Position numbers and translations under genes: made by a program. From positions 62,001-126,000 of the forward strand of contig NZ_JBKQWU010000005.1 of the NCBI RefSeq assembly GCF_047275745.1: 64,000 nucleotides of DNA. Reading direction: 5' to 3'. Positions 9,899 to 19,537 of the stretch are shown in pieces; the first letter of the stretch is position 1, and every line of letters begins with the position of its first letter. This stretch comes from Amaricoccus sp047275745. Its GTDB lineage: Bacteria > Pseudomonadota > Alphaproteobacteria > Rhodobacterales > Rhodobacteraceae. The notes under the pieces were generated by a model. That model searched no databases and was not told the DNA's origin. It saw only the letters and a list, made by a program, of their open reading frames with translations.

Positions 9899-10459
9899 TC
9901 AGGCGACCCGGGTTTCCCGGCCCTCGGCGACCCGCGCGACCGGCCGGGCAGTCTGGTCGTTCAGACGCGCGACCTCGGCCTCCAGCGCGACGATCCGGCC
10001 CTCGAGCCGCGCGACCCGGGCCACGAGGCCGGCCCGCGTCTCGCCGCCCGTGCTCCAGCCCGTGCTCCAGCCCGATCCCCAGCCGGGGCCCAACCGCCCC
10101 GGAGCGATCGCGGCGCCGACGCTGCGCGCGCGGCGCGACAGCGCGCTGGCCCGGCCGCGGAGCCTGCTCCAGCCGCGTGCGAGGGTGCCCGGAACCCGCC
10201 AGCCGCGTCCGGGCGGGATCGAGATCAGCGCCCAGCCCGCGACACTCACGGCGCCAAGCCAGAGAACGAGCCCCGCCGCGCCGCTCAGGAACGGCACCAC
10301 CAGCCCCGGCGCGAGCGCGATCGCCCAGCCGGTCCGGCGCGAGGTGACAGGCCCGGCGGGAAGCTGGAATGCGCGGCGGCGCTTCGGGTCCATCACCGCC
10401 ATCCGCCCGAGGGCGGCGAGGCTGAGACCGATCCCGCCCAGAGTCGCGAGCGCGCTCAC
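9899..10459 (-). CDS. Small membrane protein of the PepSY operon
   Basis: The frame from a GTG at 10459 gives 186 aa; the GTG overlaps the TGA of the PepSY gene as GTGA, which sets the start. It has about three hydrophobic segments (residues 5-20 and 45-85), a basic Gly/Ser-rich stretch with the repeated GWSTGWSTG, and a C-terminal heptad-like helix (ARLEGRIVALEAEVARLND) that could form a coiled coil. No family is recognised. Coupling to the PepSY gene suggests a partner or accessory subunit in the same membrane assembly. Confidence 0.6.
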   Translation of the reverse strand: MSALATLGGIGLSLAALGRMAVMDPKRRRAFQLPAGPVTSRRTGWAIALAPGLVVPFLSGAAGLVLWLGAVSVAGWALISIPPGRGWRVPGTLARGWSRLRGRASALSRRARSVGAAIAPGRLGPGWGSGWSTGWSTGGETRAGLVARVARLEGRIVALEAEVARLNDQTARPVARVAEGRETRVA

Positions 10460-12033
10460 TCGGCGGGCTCCGGATACCGTGCGCCGCGTTCGCGGGGACG
10501 CCGGGCGAAGAACCAGAGGGCGGCGCCCGAGACGAGAAGCGTGAGATCGACCGAGAGCACATCGGTCTGGCCGCGCATCAGCGCCTCCGCCCAGGTCATG
10601 CCGCCAATCCCGAGGCGTGCCACCGGCAGGAGCAGGCACAGCACGGCGAGAAGCCGCTGGAAGGCCAGTCCCAGCCGGTCGATGTCCCGGATCGCGAGCC
10701 CCATCAGGATGGCGACCGCGGACCCGACGACAAAGCCGGGCGGGGTCCAGAAGAAGGTATTGGCCGCCGGAAGCGCGAAAAGATAGGCGTACGCGGCGGC
10801 GAGCATGCCGATCGGCAGGCCGTAGCCGACGATCTGCACCGTCCGCCCGAAGCCGAGCCAGAGCGGCGTCGTGGGCTTCTTGCGGAGCCAGAGCCGCATG
10901 CCCGAAAGGATCACGAAACACATCGCAACGCCGAGCGCGCCCCAGACAAGCTGCGAGAACACGCCTGCGAAATCGCCGAAATGCAGCGGTCGCATCCAGC
11001 CGTAGAGTGTCCCCCCGACGGAGGGTCCGGTTCCGACCACCGGCCGTTCGCCCAGGAATATCCGCCGGGGCCCGTCGTATTCGTTCGCGGTCCAGAGCAT
11101 CCGGCCGTTCATCGGCGGGTGCCAGACCGTCACCCTCGCATCCGCGCGGCCGAAATCATGGATGCCGACGAAATCGACGGCGCCGCCGGCACGGGCCGAG
11201 GAATCGGCGATGATCGCGTCGAGGCTCGCCGTCGGAACGGGCCGCGGGTCCTCCGCCGCCGGCGGCTCGAACAGCGCCTCCGACATCGCCTCCTGATCGC
11301 CGCCATAGGCGACATAGGCGAGCATCGGGAAGCCGACCGTGCCCGCGAAGCTGAAGAAGGAGCCGGTGAAGGCCAGGATGAAGGCGAAGGGCAGGCTCCA
11401 GCTCGATGCCAGCACATGGCGGTCCCGCGCCGAGACGAGACGCTTTCCCGGCCGTTCGGCCACGAACAGGTCGCGGATCATGTGCTTGTGCATCAGGAAC
11501 CCGGTGACGACGGCGGCCATCATCATGAGGCCGAGAATGCCGGTCAGGATGAGCCCCCAGGGGTTCGGCAGGTAGAGCTGGACATGAAGATCGATCAGGA
11601 AGTTCCTGATCGCACTGTCCTCCCAGCCAGACGGCTCCTCCCATATGAACCCGTCCTGACGCGAGATCACCTCTCCGGTCTCGGTGTCGACCCGGAAGAC
11701 CGAGCCGTAGTCGCCAAGCTCGCCGGTCTCAGGGTTCATCCGGTGCGTCGCGAAGGTGACGATCAGGTTCCGGCCCTCGCCGCTCCACATCGCGATGTCC
11801 TCGCGGAACTCGGGATCGACCTGATCGGCGAGATCGCGGATGAGCGCGTCCACGCCCGCCTCGATCGGCGGCAGGCGGCGCGACTCGCCGGCCGACCAGC
11901 GGCCGATCTCCGGGGCGAAGACGGCGACCGCCCCGGTGATGATCACCGCGTAGAGCAGGAGGCCGAGGACGACCGCGGACCAGCCGTGGATCGCCGTCAT
12001 CCGCTTCATCTGCGCCTGGGACAGGGGTATCAT
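10456..12033 (-). CDS. PepSY-associated transmembrane protein
   Basis: This 525-aa inner-membrane protein starts at MIPLSQAQMKRM; a longer frame upstream overlaps the preceding gene and is not likely. The first helix after HGWSAVVLGL, the PepSY-type region with FRVDTETGEVISRQDG (about residues 125-145), IDLHVQLYLPNPWG, and further helices match the PepSY_TM family, whose members are often linked to ferric-siderophore receptors and ferric reduction. The gene is second in a three-gene minus-strand operon. A role in iron uptake is an inference; no receptor gene is in the window. Confidence 0.8.
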   Translation of the reverse strand: MIPLSQAQMKRMTAIHGWSAVVLGLLLYAVIITGAVAVFAPEIGRWSAGESRRLPPIEAGVDALIRDLADQVDPEFREDIAMWSGEGRNLIVTFATHRMNPETGELGDYGSVFRVDTETGEVISRQDGFIWEEPSGWEDSAIRNFLIDLHVQLYLPNPWGLILTGILGLMMMAAVVTGFLMHKHMIRDLFVAERPGKRLVSARDRHVLASSWSLPFAFILAFTGSFFSFAGTVGFPMLAYVAYGGDQEAMSEALFEPPAAEDPRPVPTASLDAIIADSSARAGGAVDFVGIHDFGRADARVTVWHPPMNGRMLWTANEYDGPRRIFLGERPVVGTGPSVGGTLYGWMRPLHFGDFAGVFSQLVWGALGVAMCFVILSGMRLWLRKKPTTPLWLGFGRTVQIVGYGLPIGMLAAAYAYLFALPAANTFFWTPPGFVVGSAVAILMGLAIRDIDRLGLAFQRLLAVLCLLLPVARLGIGGMTWAEALMRGQTDVLSVDLTLLVSGAALWFFARRPRERGARYPEPAE

Positions 12034-12046
12034 CGGCGTCTCTCCC

Positions 12047-12346
12047 TCACACCAGCACCAGAGCGAGCACCAGACCCTGCGCGAGCGTGGCGCCGAGCAT
12101 GACGGCGGTCGCGCGCTCCAGATCGGGCTCCAGCGTCGCATAGAAGAAGGGAACGGCCCAGAGCAGCGGCATGAGCACGATCGGGATTGCGATATTGTCG
12201 ACCCCGCCCGGACCCGCCGGCAGCCAGAGCGTCATCGCGCACATGGTGACGAGCCCGAGGAGAACCGCCCCCGGCCCGGCGAGAAGCCAGCGCGTCAGGA
12301 CCGGCCGCGCGCCGATGCCGCGCCGAAGCGGCGCGGGAAGGTTCAT
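12047..12346 (-). CDS. Small hydrophobic protein, first gene of PepSY operon
   Basis: The 99-aa product begins MNLPAPLRRGIG and has three hydrophobic segments covering residues 20-98, so it is an integral membrane protein. GGAG lies eight bases before the chosen ATG; the open frame runs 58 codons further but without a comparable site. It lies 13 bases before the PepSY gene and resembles the short DUF3649/DUF3325-type proteins often found beside PepSY genes, though I cannot assign it to either with certainty. Confidence 0.6.
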   Translation of the reverse strand: MNLPAPLRRGIGARPVLTRWLLAGPGAVLLGLVTMCAMTLWLPAGPGGVDNIAIPIVLMPLLWAVPFFYATLEPDLERATAVMLGATLAQGLVLALVLV

Positions 12347-12543
12347 GACCGGATCTCCGACCCTGAACCACGAATGAAAGACATGGGGAATTCGCGCGAC
12401 ATCACCGACCAGAGACAAGAGGGACTGTTCCGCCTGGCTGGCGCGCATGCGCGTGGCGTGGCCGGCCGCTATATTGACGAAATCACTCGGGAATTGCAAG
12501 CCGGGGGAATCGTATCGCAATCATTCGCCCGCGCCAATCTCCC

Positions 12544-12609
12544 GCGTCCGTCGCCCCGCGTCAGCCCCCCGCGTCCATCGCCCGCGTCGATCGCCCGCGT
12601 CAATCGCTC
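12544..12609. repeat. 13-bp tandem repeat, five copies
   Basis: Five head-to-tail copies of GCGTC-N-rTCGCCC start at 12544, 12558, 12571, 12584 and 12597; the last three keep an exact 13-base period. The block sits just downstream of cbpM and runs into its stop codon (12600-12602). It could be a slippage-prone microsatellite. No coding or hairpin function is visible. Confidence 0.7.
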
Positions 12610-12932
12610 TCCGCGGGCGCGAGCCGGGCGAGGATCGCTTCCCGCGTCGCCCTGTCCTCCGCCGCGACCGCCGCGCCCAGCGCGCGGAGCCGCGCGCGGG
12701 TCTCGTAGAGCTGATCGAGCAGCGACATGACGACGGGCAGCGTCTCATGCTCCACGTCGAGCTGGTAGCGCAACGTGCAGATGAGCCGGACGCGGGCGCA
12801 TTCGCGGTCGGTGAAGACCAATTCGGCCGATTCGCGGGTGGCGACGATCAGTTCCTCGCGAACCCAGACGTCGAGATCCTCGCGGCTCAGCGGGCTGTTG
12901 GCCGCGATCAGTTCGGTGGCGCGCATCATCAC
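12600..12932 (-). CDS. cbpM: Chaperone modulator CbpM
   Basis: The 110-aa protein has a MerR-like N-terminal half (LSREDLDVWVREELIVATRES) and the conserved RLICTLRYQLDVEHETLPVVMSLLDQL-type helix split over residues 48-72, as in CbpM, which binds the J-domain of CbpA and inhibits it. Its start overlaps the stop of the DnaJ-like gene as ATGA, the standard cbpA-cbpM arrangement. The C-terminus runs into a short tandem repeat. Confidence 0.85.
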   Translation of the reverse strand: MMMRATELIAANSPLSREDLDVWVREELIVATRESAELVFTDRECARVRLICTLRYQLDVEHETLPVVMSLLDQLYETRARLRALGAAVAAEDRATREAILARLAPAESD

Positions 12933-13912
12933 AGCATCTCCTTGCGCGGATTGTCGGCATGGGCCGGAGTCCAGTCCCTGAGGAAGGCTTCGAGCTCCGG
13001 CTCCTCCCCGTTCGGCAGCACGACCTTCAGCGTCACGTATTGATGGCCCCGGACCTTGCTCTTCGGGTCGAGCACCCCCTTGTCGCGCAGCCGCAGCTTG
13101 CGGCCGGTGTTCGAGTTCCTCGGGATCGTGAGCGCGACCGGGCCCGAGATCGTCGGCACCTCGATCTTCCCGCCGAGCACGGCCTCCTTCAGGCTGACCG
13201 GGACCTCGATCAGGATATCGGTATCCTTGCGGTGGAAGAAGGCATGCGGTTCGATGTGAAGCTCGACATAGGCGTCGCCGTCCGGCCCGCCGTTGAAGCC
13301 AGGGCCGCCCTGCCCGCGCAGTCGCAGCATCTGCCGGTCCTGCGCGCCCTCGGGAATGGTCACGCTCAGCACCTTGCCATCGGGAAGCGTGACGGTGCGT
13401 TTCGCCCCGTTCACGGCGTCGAGAAAGTCCACGGGCAGGGCGTAGCTCATGTCCTGGCCGCGCGCGCGGAACTCGGCCCGGCCGCCGCCGCCCCGGTTCC
13501 CGCCACGGCCCGCTCCCCCGCCCCCCATCCCGCCGCCGAAGGCGCGGTTGAGAAGGTCCTCGAGATCCTCGTCGCTGGCGAAGCCGTCGGAAGCGGCGTG
13601 CGAGGACTGGTGCCAGCTTCGGCCACCGCCGCCGCTGCCACCCCCACCGAAATCGGCGAAATCACGGTAGAAATTCTCGCGGGGGCGCTCGGCGCCGGAC
13701 GCGTCGATCTCGCCCGCGTCGAACCGGCGGCGCTTCTCGGCATCGCCGAGCAGGTCGTGCGCGGCGGAAATCTCCTTGAACCGCTCCTCGGCCGATGTGT
13801 CGCCGGGGTTGAGATCCGGGTGGTACTTCCGCGTCAGCTTCTTGAAGGCCGAGCGAATGTCCTTGTCGGTAGCGGTCTTCTCGACGCCGAGGGTGGCGTA
13901 TGGATCCTGCAT
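12929..13912 (-). CDS. cbpA: DnaJ-family co-chaperone CbpA
   Basis: The 327-aa protein has a J-domain (residues 3-70, DPYATLGVEKTATDKDIRSA; the canonical HPD is present in KYHPDLNPGD), a Gly-rich linker (about 88-150) and two beta-sandwich DnaJ C-terminal domains. There is no zinc-finger CXXCXGXG repeat, which separates CbpA/DnaJ class B from DnaJ itself. It acts with DnaK in the cytoplasm and is followed by its modulator CbpM. Confidence 0.92.
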   Translation of the reverse strand: MQDPYATLGVEKTATDKDIRSAFKKLTRKYHPDLNPGDTSAEERFKEISAAHDLLGDAEKRRRFDAGEIDASGAERPRENFYRDFADFGGGGSGGGGRSWHQSSHAASDGFASDEDLEDLLNRAFGGGMGGGGAGRGGNRGGGGRAEFRARGQDMSYALPVDFLDAVNGAKRTVTLPDGKVLSVTIPEGAQDRQMLRLRGQGGPGFNGGPDGDAYVELHIEPHAFFHRKDTDILIEVPVSLKEAVLGGKIEVPTISGPVALTIPRNSNTGRKLRLRDKGVLDPKSKVRGHQYVTLKVVLPNGEEPELEAFLRDWTPAHADNPRKEML

Positions 13913-14110
13913 GGCGCGGGCCGATCATCCTTGTTGGCGTTTTCCTGTTGGCGTTTTGGGGCAGGATAGCCGGGCCCGTCGCCGCGGACGAGAGCGAAAA
14001 GCGGCCCGCCGCGCCATGCTCCCGCCGTGCTCCCGTGACAGAACGCACGCGCGGGGCGGTGGCCGTCGCCACCACTTGGAAACCGCGGAGCGGCGGAGTA
14101 CGAGAAGCGC

Positions 14111-15340
14111 ATGAGCACCGCCCCCCCCGCCCCCCGCATCGACGACTCCCGCGCCAAACGCAACGTCGCGGTGCTCGCGGCGGCGCAGGTGGTGCTCGGC
14201 AGCCAGATGCCGGTGCATTTCATCCTCGCGGGCCTCGCAGGACAGATGCTCTCGCCGAACCGTTGCCTCGCGACGCTGCCGGTCTCGCTCACCGTCTTCG
14301 GCTCGATGCTGGCAGCACCCTTCCTCGCCAATCTGATGCAGCGGCGGGGCCGGCGCATCGGCTTCGTGCTCGGCGCGGTCGGGGGCGGCATCGGCGGCGC
14401 GCTCTGCGCGCTCGGGCTGCTTCTGGGCTCCTTCGCGCTCTTCCTCGTCGGCTCGGCGCTCGTCGGCGTCTACATGTCGGCGCAGGGCTTCTTCCGCTTC
14501 GCCGCCGCGGACGGAGCGAGCGAGGCGTTCCGGCCGAAGGCGATCTCCTGGACGATGGCGGCGGGGCTCGCCTCGGCGATCATCGGGCCGCAGCTCGTGC
14601 GGCATTTCACCGATGCGCTGGCGCCCACGCCCTTCGCTGGCGCCTATGTCGCGACGATCTTCCTCAATCTCGCAGGCGTCTGGGTCTTCTGGCTGCTCGA
14701 CAGCCCGCGGCCCCCGCCGCCAGCGCCCGACGCGCCGCGCGCCCGATCCTACGGCGAGCTCCTGCGCGATTCGCGCATCCTCGTCTCGATGATCTGCGCC
14801 ATGGTCTCCTACGCGCTCATGAACCTCGTGATGACCTCGACGCCGCTCGCCATCGTCGGCTGCGGCTTCACCACGGCGAACGCGGCGGATGTGGTGAGCG
14901 CGCATGTGCTGGCGATGTTCGTGCCGTCGTTCTTCACCGGCGCGCTCATCGCGCGTTTCGGGGCGGAGCGGATCGTCGCGACCGGCCTGGCACTTCTCGC
15001 GGGCGCGGGCGCGGTCGGGCTCGCCGGCGTCGATCTCACGCATTTCTTCGGCGCGCTGATCCTGCTCGGGATCGGCTGGAACTTCGGCTTCATCGGCGCG
15101 ACGGCGATGCTCGCCGCGGCCTATCGCCCGGAGGAGCGCGGGCGAGCGCAGGGGATGAACGATTTCGCGGTCTTCGCGCTGGTCGGTTTCGCCTCGCTCG
15201 CCTCGGGCGGACTCATGAACTGCGTCTCGACTGATCCGGTGGCGGGCTGGCAGGCGGTCAATCTCGCGATGATCCCGATGCTCGCCCTCGCAGGCGGGGC
15301 GCTGATCTGGCTCGTGCTGTCGCCGCGGGCGCGGGCGTAG
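14111..15340 (+). CDS. MFS transporter
   Basis: The 409-aa protein has 12 hydrophobic spans and an MFS-like loop MQRRGRRIGFVLGAVGG after the second helix. It resembles the YcaD/UMF-like bacterial permeases of alphaproteobacteria, but no substrate signature is visible. It is divergent from cbpA with about 200 bases between starts, and convergent with the squalene/phytoene-synthase-like gene. Confidence 0.8.
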   Translation: MSTAPPAPRIDDSRAKRNVAVLAAAQVVLGSQMPVHFILAGLAGQMLSPNRCLATLPVSLTVFGSMLAAPFLANLMQRRGRRIGFVLGAVGGGIGGALCALGLLLGSFALFLVGSALVGVYMSAQGFFRFAAADGASEAFRPKAISWTMAAGLASAIIGPQLVRHFTDALAPTPFAGAYVATIFLNLAGVWVFWLLDSPRPPPPAPDAPRARSYGELLRDSRILVSMICAMVSYALMNLVMTSTPLAIVGCGFTTANAADVVSAHVLAMFVPSFFTGALIARFGAERIVATGLALLAGAGAVGLAGVDLTHFFGALILLGIGWNFGFIGATAMLAAAYRPEERGRAQGMNDFAVFALVGFASLASGGLMNCVSTDPVAGWQAVNLAMIPMLALAGGALIWLVLSPRARA

Positions 15341-15364
15341 TTCGACGCTCGAGACCGGGCCGCC

Positions 15365-16123
15365 CTACCAGCGGCCGGACAGGCCGCGGAGGAGAAACGT
15401 CGAGCGGACACGGAATTCCGAGAGTTCCATGCTCTCGCCCCGCGCGGCTCGAGCGAGGCGCGGGGCGGCGAGCGCGCCGGCGAGGAGCGCGGGCGCGGCG
15501 ACCGCCGGAACCTCGGCGCGGCGGCCACGGGCGCTCGCGATGAGCGCGAGGCCGTCGCGGGCGAAGACAGCCGGGTCGAGTCCGGGCGGACCCGGGCGCC
15601 CGCGCGCCGCGAGTTCCGGCAGCGCGCGCAGCCAGACGGCGATCCCCGCCCCTTGCGCGAAGTCGCGGACCGCCGCCAGCGCCTCCCCGCGCGCGCCAAG
15701 CAGCCGGGCGGCGAGTTCCATCAGGTGGCCGGCGGTATGAGCGATGTAGCGATCGAGCAGCGCCGGGCTCGAAACCGCCCCGGGCTCGATATCGAGCCCG
15801 CGCGCCTCGATCATGCCGTCGAAAAGCCCGCGCGGCAGGTCATGGGCGCGGATCGCCGCCGCGAGCGGCTCCACCACCTCATGCCGGCGCGGCGTCTCGC
15901 CCGCGTAGATCTCGGCGATCGCGTCGGCCCACCAGCGGAGGCGGATCTGCGCGATCATCGCCTCCTGCGTCACGAAGGGGGCGCGGGCGATCTCGAGATT
16001 GAAGGCGTAGAGCGCGAAGAGCCCCGGCCGCGCGGCGGGCGGGGCGGTCATCGCGGCGCGGAACCGGTCCGGATCGGCGCGGGCGACCTCGGCCGCGACC
16101 GGATCGGGCGCGGTTTCGCTCAC
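15365..16123 (-). CDS. Squalene/phytoene synthase family protein
   Basis: The 252-aa protein has the family pattern (ALYAFNLEIARAPFVT, then QIRLRWWADAIAEIY, then RYIAHTAGHLMELAARLLG). The first Asp-rich site reads DAIAE instead of DXXXD, and the second region (DFAQGAGIAVWLRAL) has lost the second aspartates, so it may be a non-catalytic, NDUFAF6-like member rather than a carotenoid enzyme. No crt genes are nearby. The GTG start overlaps the cimA stop as GTGA. Confidence 0.78.
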   Translation of the reverse strand: MSETAPDPVAAEVARADPDRFRAAMTAPPAARPGLFALYAFNLEIARAPFVTQEAMIAQIRLRWWADAIAEIYAGETPRRHEVVEPLAAAIRAHDLPRGLFDGMIEARGLDIEPGAVSSPALLDRYIAHTAGHLMELAARLLGARGEALAAVRDFAQGAGIAVWLRALPELAARGRPGPPGLDPAVFARDGLALIASARGRRAEVPAVAAPALLAGALAAPRLARAARGESMELSEFRVRSTFLLRGLSGRW

Positions 16124-17780
16124 ACGCCGACCGGAGCCGCAGGGCGGATCGCCGCGCCTGCCACCGGGGCGCCGTCGCGGAGCAGCTTCCAGGCGACCGC
16201 GTCGCGCAGCGCCATGAAGCTCGCATCGACTATGTTCGCCGAGACGCCCACCGTGGACCAGCGCCTGCCCTCGCCATCTTCCGAGTCGATCAGCACGCGC
16301 GTCACCGCCTCGGTGCCGCCGCTGGTGATGCGGACCCGGAAATCGACCAGCTTCATGTCGGCGATATAGGGCTGGTAAGGTCCGAGATCCTTGCCCAGCG
16401 CGCGGGAGAGCGCGTTGACCGGCCCCTGGTCGGCATGGGTCATCGGGTCCTGGCTCTCCGAGACGCTCATCACCCGCTCGGTGCCGAAACGCGCGACCAC
16501 CACCGCCTCGGAGACCGTCACCGGCTCGCCGCGCGGCCCCATCCGCCGCTCGACGGTGACGCGGTAGCGCTCGACATCGAAGAACCGCGGCATCTCACCC
16601 AGCAACTCGCGGGCGAGGATCTCGAAACTGGCGCCCGCGGTGTCGTAGGAGAAGCCCCGGTCCTCGCGCGCCTTCACCTCGGTCAGGATCGTCGCGAGCC
16701 GGGGATCGTCCGCGCGCACGTCGATCCCGGCCTTGGCGAGCCGCGAGCGCAGGTTCGACTGCCCCGCCTGCGCCGACATCGGGATATAGCGCGCATTGCC
16801 GACGACCTGCGGCGGCACATGTTCGTAGGTCGTCGGGTCCTTCAGGATCGCCGAGGCATGGAGCCCGGCCTTGTGCGTGAAGGCGGAGGAGCCGACGTAA
16901 GCCGCGCTCCGGTTCGGCACGCGGTTCAGGATGTCGTCGAGCATCCGGCTCAGCCCCATGAGCTTCGGCAGGTCGCAGCGCGCGATCCCGGTCTCGAAAC
17001 CGCTCGCGTAAGGCTCCTTCAACAGCAGCGTCGGGATCAGGCTGACGAGATTGGCGTTGCCGCAGCGCTCGCCGATGCCGTTCAGCGTGCCCTGGATCTG
17101 CCGCGCGCCCGCGTCCACGGCGGCGAGCGAATTGGCCACCGCGTTCTCGGTGTCGTTATGCGCGTGCATCCCCAGCCGGTCGCCGGGGATGCCGGCGGCG
17201 ATCACCTCGGCGACGATCCGCCCGACCTCGCCCGGCAGCGTTCCGCCATTGGTGTCGCAGAGCACGATCCAGCGCGCGCCGCCCTCCAGCGCGGCGGTGA
17301 GACAGGCCAGCGCATAGTCCGGGTTCGCCTTGTAGCCGTCGAAGAAATGCTCGGCGTCGAAGAGCGCCTCGCGCCCCTCGGCCACCACATGCGCGACCGA
17401 GGCGGCGATATTGGCGATGTTCTCTTCCAGCGTGATGCCGAGCGCCGCGGTGACGTGGAAGTCATGCGTCTTGCCGACGAGGCAGACCGTCCCGGTCCCG
17501 GCGTTCATCACCCCCGCCAGCGTCTCGTCATTCGCCGCCGACCGTCCCGCGCGCTTGGTCATCCCGAAGGCGGTGAGCCGCGCCCGGGTGAGTTGAGGCG
17601 CCGCCGCGAAGAAGGCGCTGTCGGTCGGGTTCGCCCCCGGCCAGCCACCCTCGACATAGTCGAGCCCAAGCTCATCCAGCGCCCGCGCGATCCGCGTCTT
17701 GTCATCGGCGGAGAAATCGACGCCCTGCGCCTGCTGCCCGTCGCGGAGGGTGGTGTCGTAGAGAGTGAGGCGGGAGCGGG

Positions 17781-17784
<4 letters not shown>
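16120..17784 (-). CDS. cimA: (R)-citramalate synthase
   Basis: The 554-aa protein starts MTRSRLTLYDTTLRDGQQ, with the R-D catalytic pair and metal-binding Asp of the DRE-TIM metallolyase family; HAHND is present at the metal site and GIGERCGNAN in the middle. A C-terminal LeuA-type allosteric domain fills the last 130 residues. It condenses pyruvate and acetyl-CoA to citramalate, the first step of threonine-independent isoleucine synthesis. The ATG overlaps the cysS stop as ATGA and a GGAGG lies seven bases upstream, so the 56-codon longer frame is rejected. Confidence 0.92.
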
Positions 17785-19307
<1,523 letters not shown>

Positions 19308-19506
19308 GGTGCGGGCTCGCGGCTGTGCCGCGGCGGGCTATCACATCGGACCGGAGTTGGAAATGACAAGCGCGCCGCGGAACTCTGGGTTCAGCGGATA
19401 ATGGGATCGGTCGTGATCGGACAGGGGCGCGTCATGGCGGCGGTATGCCCCCCGAAGGGCGATCGATCAAGGAATTTCTCGCCCGAGGCCCATGGCGGCC
19501 GCTTGC

Positions 19507-19521
19507 GAACAAATGGGAAAC
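19507..19521 (+). promoter_or_regulatory. Near-match to alphaproteobacterial SOS box
   Basis: The sequence GAAC-AAATGGG-AAAC matches the alphaproteobacterial LexA pattern GAAC-N7-GAAC at seven of eight fixed positions. It lies 16 bases before the helicase ATG at 19538. A single site with one mismatch can arise by chance, so this is a weak call. Confidence 0.25.
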
Positions 19522-19537
19522 AGTGCTTGATGCGCGG

